In this document: one piece after another, positions 61,807 to 64,000 of the stretch
Layout of the letters: every line of letters starts with the position of its first letter
How positions within the stretch are numbered: position 1 is the stretch's first letter
Source: an uncultured Prevotellaceae bacterium
Lineage (GTDB): Bacteria > Bacteroidota > Bacteroidia > Bacteroidales > Bacteroidaceae
Direction: 5' to 3'
DNA: 64,000 bases
Assembly (NCBI GenBank): GCA_900318685.1
Contig: ONLL01000015.1
Coordinates: 1 to 64,000 of the forward strand
The notes under the pieces: generated by a model
The model's database searches: none
Seen by the model: the letters and a program-made list of their open reading frames with translations, nothing else
What the model was told of the DNA's origin: nothing
Made by a program: the position numbers and the translations under genes

Positions 61807-62358
61807 ATGATACCGTTTATGGAAGAACAATCAAATATACCAGACAAAGAGACAGAGCAGAATGCGTTTGAGAACGGCTATTCTCCCAACAGGCGGATGC
61901 CCCGTTTCGTCGGCTCCACGGAGATACGCCGTTTGAGCAAGGTCATAGAGGAGAAGAACGCCCTCATTGAAAAGTTCAGAAAGTACGACGAGGAGCGGAA
62001 GGCCTACTATGCCGACTTCATGGAGGAGTATGAATCCATGAAGGAGTCCTTCGATCAGTTCACATTGGAGCTGAAGAACATCTTGGATGATGAAGGGCGA
62101 GGGCCTTCCGAGTACAAGAAGGTTCTTCGGCTCTATCGCAACTGGCTCACCTACAAGAATAATGCCGAGCATTATAAGGACAAGCTGGCCTCTGCCCGGG
62201 AGAGTGTGCGTGAGATTAAAGATGACGTAAGAAAGCTTGAAGAAGTATTGGGACAGCTGGATCTTGAAAGCATGTCCGGCTTGGAACATGTCGTTTCAAG
62301 GATGTTCGCCATGCGCAAGCATTTAGACACCCTGCAGTCCAAGATGCTTGTTCAGTAG
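61807..62358 (+). CDS. Coiled-coil protein of unknown function
   Basis: From the ATG at 61807 (61819 is also possible) this is a 183-residue, highly charged protein that is mostly helical, with heptad-like patterns: EIRRLSKVIEEKNALIEKF, EEYESMKESFDQFTLEL, and SVREIKDDVRKLEEVLG. It may be a structural or adapter protein. No enzyme motif is seen. It follows the two-helix membrane protein. Confidence 0.6.
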   Translation: MIPFMEEQSNIPDKETEQNAFENGYSPNRRMPRFVGSTEIRRLSKVIEEKNALIEKFRKYDEERKAYYADFMEEYESMKESFDQFTLELKNILDDEGRGPSEYKKVLRLYRNWLTYKNNAEHYKDKLASARESVREIKDDVRKLEEVLGQLDLESMSGLEHVVSRMFAMRKHLDTLQSKMLVQ

Positions 62359-62371
62359 AAAGGGGAAGCCT

Positions 62372-62569
62372 ATGGCCATTAAGAGTGACATTTCGCTTTT
62401 CTGTTCAGGGGAAGGCTGCCTGTTGCGTTCCCATTGCCACCGTTATGTTGATGGCCGTGGAATCGACAAGCATGCTGCTGGCTATCTCTGGATGGAGCAT
62501 TGCGAGGAGGAGGAGAGACAGGCATACCTGTCTATAAATAACAATATTGATATAGGTAAAAATAATTAA
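62372..62569 (+). CDS. Small Cys/His-rich protein
   Basis: The 65-residue product begins MAIKSDISLFCSGEGCLLRSHCHRY. The series C-x4-C-x5-CH plus a later HC pair (WMEHCEEEE) gives four Cys and several His, consistent with a metal or Fe-S site. Similar CPLR-x-x-CHRY-type small proteins are, to my recollection, common on Bacteroidales mobile elements; not verified. The ATG at 62372 is used because the upstream ATG at 62348 overlaps the previous gene. Confidence 0.6.
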   Translation: MAIKSDISLFCSGEGCLLRSHCHRYVDGRGIDKHAAGYLWMEHCEEEERQAYLSINNNIDIGKNN

Positions 62570-62613
62570 ATAGTAAAATAATTATTTATTTCAATAATAA
62601 AATAATATGCTTT

Positions 62614-63063
62614 ATGAAAAGAAAAATCTATGTGGCAAGCAGTTGGAACAATCCTCAGCACCCTTCGGTTGTTCAGGAACTCAGGCATCGCGGTCATGAA
62701 GTCTATGACTTCCGGCATCCGCGAGGGCGTGATGACCGTAGCGTGTGGAAAGAGTTGCACATTAAAAAGGAAACGGTGTATGGTGAAGAGATGGTCGACC
62801 TCTTGGACACACCTTTCGCCCGTGCCCGTTTCCAGGAACACCTGGAGGCCATGCATGAGGCCGATGTCTGTATTCTCCTGTTGCCCTGTGGCCGCTCTGC
62901 CCATATCGAGGCGGGCTACATGAAGGGATTGGGGAAGACCGTCTATGTCCTTGGCTCCGTCTTTGACGAGCTGAAGCCTGAGCTGATGTATCTGACCTTT
63001 GATGCTTTCTTCCCCTTGTATGAACCCCTTTTCGATCTGTTGGACGACGATGATGATGACTGA
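62614..63063 (+). CDS. Nucleoside 2-deoxyribosyltransferase-like protein
   Basis: The 149-residue protein has the Rossmann-like fold of nucleoside deoxyribosyltransferases: KIYVASSWNNPQHPSVVQEL, GHEVYDFRHPRG, AMHEADVCILLLPCGRSAHIEAGYMKG with the candidate catalytic Glu in AHIEAG, and GKTVYVLG. Members move deoxyribose between bases or hydrolyse nucleotides; phages use related enzymes in nucleotide salvage or base modification. It ends in six Asp, encoded by a GAY-triplet run that also supplies the next gene's start codons. Confidence 0.78.
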   Translation: MKRKIYVASSWNNPQHPSVVQELRHRGHEVYDFRHPRGRDDRSVWKELHIKKETVYGEEMVDLLDTPFARARFQEHLEAMHEADVCILLLPCGRSAHIEAGYMKGLGKTVYVLGSVFDELKPELMYLTFDAFFPLYEPLFDLLDDDDDD

Positions 63064-63523
63064 AGATGTTTCCGTGAGCGTGAGGTTGGAATGTACGGGT
63101 AATCCCCTGGCCGATTTCCATGTAAGCAGCCTTGCCGATGTCGCTGTCACTGGCGACCATGTAGGCTTCTACAATCAGGAGGACACTGGTGTTCAGTTAG
63201 CAGAGGTTATTGGCCGGGACATATATTACATGGAAGCCGGATGCGGTCTTCGGCGGGTCCTCTCCGTCTGCCTTACTGTCAAGTGTCCCTTTGAGAACTG
63301 GCTCTATCTCTGGCAGGATATCGTGGAAGCCTGCCGTGACGGTGACGTCCAGAAGGCGTACCGCAAGAGCGACAGGTTCCTGCGGAAACATGCCGACTGG
63401 TCATCGGTGGAGTTTTTGCTCCGTCATCACGATGCCTACCTCATCGACCGTTTCGGTGTGTCCTTGCTGAACCATTTCGTCGGAGGTGACAAGCTGAGGG
63501 AGTGTGAATATGTCAATGAATGA
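63056..63523 (+). CDS. Protein of unknown function, translationally coupled
   Basis: Three consecutive ATG codons at 63050, 63053 and 63056 lie inside the previous gene's last codons; the last gives a 155-residue product. It contains VSSLADVAVTGDHVGFYNQ, FENWLYLWQDIVEACRDGDV and FLLRHHDAYLIDRFGVSLLN. No family is recognised. Overlap with the upstream gene indicates coupled translation. Confidence 0.6.
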   Translation: MTEDVSVSVRLECTGNPLADFHVSSLADVAVTGDHVGFYNQEDTGVQLAEVIGRDIYYMEAGCGLRRVLSVCLTVKCPFENWLYLWQDIVEACRDGDVQKAYRKSDRFLRKHADWSSVEFLLRHHDAYLIDRFGVSLLNHFVGGDKLRECEYVNE

Positions 63524-63546
63524 AAAGATAAAGGAGTAAGGCTGGT

Positions 63547-64000
63547 ATGGCGAGGCCTCGGAAGACAGGGCTTGAATATTTTCCCCTTGACGTCGATTTC
63601 TACAACGACCTCAAGGTCAGGAAGCTCATGCGCAACTACGGTGGCGGCAAAGCCGCATTCGTGTACATTGCCATGCTGTGTAAGATTTACGAGAGTGGGT
63701 ATTACATGGTATGGGATGAGGATATGTCTTTTTCGTTGTCTGAGATTACAGGTATGAAAGAAGGTGTGATACGTGAGTGCGTCAACTATTGCGTCAATGT
63801 AGGTCTCTTTGACAAAGACATCTACGACAGTTATCGGGTGCTGACATCGAGCGGAATTCAAGCGCGTTACTTTACAGTCGTTGCAAAGCGCAGGGTTCAT
63901 GACATGAGCCGTCTGCCGTACTTGCTTGTTTCTGCAACAGAAATCGGGGTTTCTGCAACAGAAATGCAGAGCAAAAATATATCTGCATCGGAAACTGGGG
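63547..64000 (+). CDS. DUF4373 (Lin1244/Lin1753-like) replication protein, 3' partial
   Basis: The frame starts at 63547 and stays open to the window's edge (151 codons). It begins MARPRKTGLEYFPLDVDFY, then KLMRNYGGGKAAFVYIAML, and SGIQARYFTVVAKRR, matching the DUF4373 domain found in putative replisome organisers of Bacteroidetes and Firmicutes phages. After the domain the sequence becomes repetitive (VSATEIGVSATEM, then ISASETG), encoded by near-identical 24-bp repeats, as is common in the linker of such proteins. It likely loads the element's replication machinery. The C-terminus is outside the window. Confidence 0.75.
   Translation, partial: MARPRKTGLEYFPLDVDFYNDLKVRKLMRNYGGGKAAFVYIAMLCKIYESGYYMVWDEDMSFSLSEITGMKEGVIRECVNYCVNVGLFDKDIYDSYRVLTSSGIQARYFTVVAKRRVHDMSRLPYLLVSATEIGVSATEMQSKNISASETG

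Larger units (their letters stand above)
54816..64000. mobile_element. Integrative element inserted in tRNA-Ser (left end; right end beyond window)
   Basis: From the tRNA-Ser fragment rightward, housekeeping genes stop and the content changes to a DUF1896-like protein, an AAA ATPase, an XRE regulator with iterons, small DNA-binding proteins, primase-like proteins, many short unknown genes packed head to tail, and a DUF4373 protein. This is a replication/regulation module as in Bacteroidales phages or mobilizable elements. No integrase, relaxase, topoisomerase, portal or capsid gene is in view; they may lie past 64000 near the intact tRNA-Ser. The type is therefore open. Confidence 0.75.

Overview
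The window looks like a chromosome segment of a gut or rumen Bacteroidales bacterium, most probably a Prevotella-type member of the Prevotellaceae. Reasons: many intergenic regions carry the Bacteroidetes sigma-ABfr promoter (-7 box TAnnTTTG, -33 TTTG/TTG about 19-21 nt upstream); Shine-Dalgarno sequences are weak; L-arabinose genes are arranged around a Nudix-type AraR; and DUF4421, DUF3943, GH92, GH43, GH106 and CE12 proteins are present. About the first 54.5 kb is ordinary chromosome and roughly the last 9 kb is a horizontally acquired element.

Layout. 1-6.6 kb: end of a small heat-shock protein gene, a GNAT acetyltransferase, a truncated metallo-beta-lactamase-fold gene, a 22-bp repeat array, proS, an OmpA-type lipoprotein and a GH43 enzyme. 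6.6-12.8 kb, minus strand: an envelope/glycan operon (OPX-type export lipoprotein, glmS, TPR protein, a divergent UDP-GlcNAc 2-epimerase homologue), then a CarboxypepD_reg-like protein. 13.2-20.9 kb, minus strand: an L-arabinose operon in the order galM, Na+/sugar symporter, araR (Nudix), araD, araA, araB. 21-27 kb, plus strand: DUF4375 protein, smpB, a short metH, a HAD phosphatase and a GHL10 glycosidase, with overlapping or close spacing. 27-32.8 kb, minus strand: DUF4421 protein, and a patatin phospholipase with outer-membrane barrel followed by a DUF3943 outer-membrane protein. 33-40 kb: GH92 mannosidase, fba, then tex, a PfkB kinase and msrC on the minus strand. 40.3-43.9 kb: a heterodimeric ABC exporter. 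44-48 kb: a rhamnogalacturonan acetylesterase and GH106 rhamnosidase pair and a 58-residue membrane protein with a natural histidine tract. 48-54.5 kb: a nitrilase-family amidase and trmN6 (minus), then lon, tgt and an LptF/LptG permease (plus).

The boundary is at about 54.8 kb. A 3' fragment of a minus-strand tRNA-Ser(GGA) gene, broken at the anticodon loop, looks like the att site left by an integrative element that extends to the right beyond the window. Inside it are a DUF1896-like protein, an AAA ATPase, an XRE repressor, a six-copy 12-bp iteron array, small DNA-binding-like proteins, a MerR/excisionase-like protein, a Toprim primase, a second Toprim-like protein that has lost its acidic metal ligands, a series of small uncharacterised proteins, a nucleoside deoxyribosyltransferase-like protein, and the start of a DUF4373 replication protein with a repetitive tail. 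No integrase, relaxase or capsid gene is visible, so the element type (mobilizable element, ICE or prophage) is open.

The most unusual points are the replication and regulation module of this element (iterons plus a paired active and degenerate Toprim), the two intergenic arrays with the same 22-bp period, a collagen-like Gly-x-y linker in a MetH that lacks its reactivation domain, and several family members that have lost residues normally needed for activity or metal binding (WecB-like, Tgt, Toprim).
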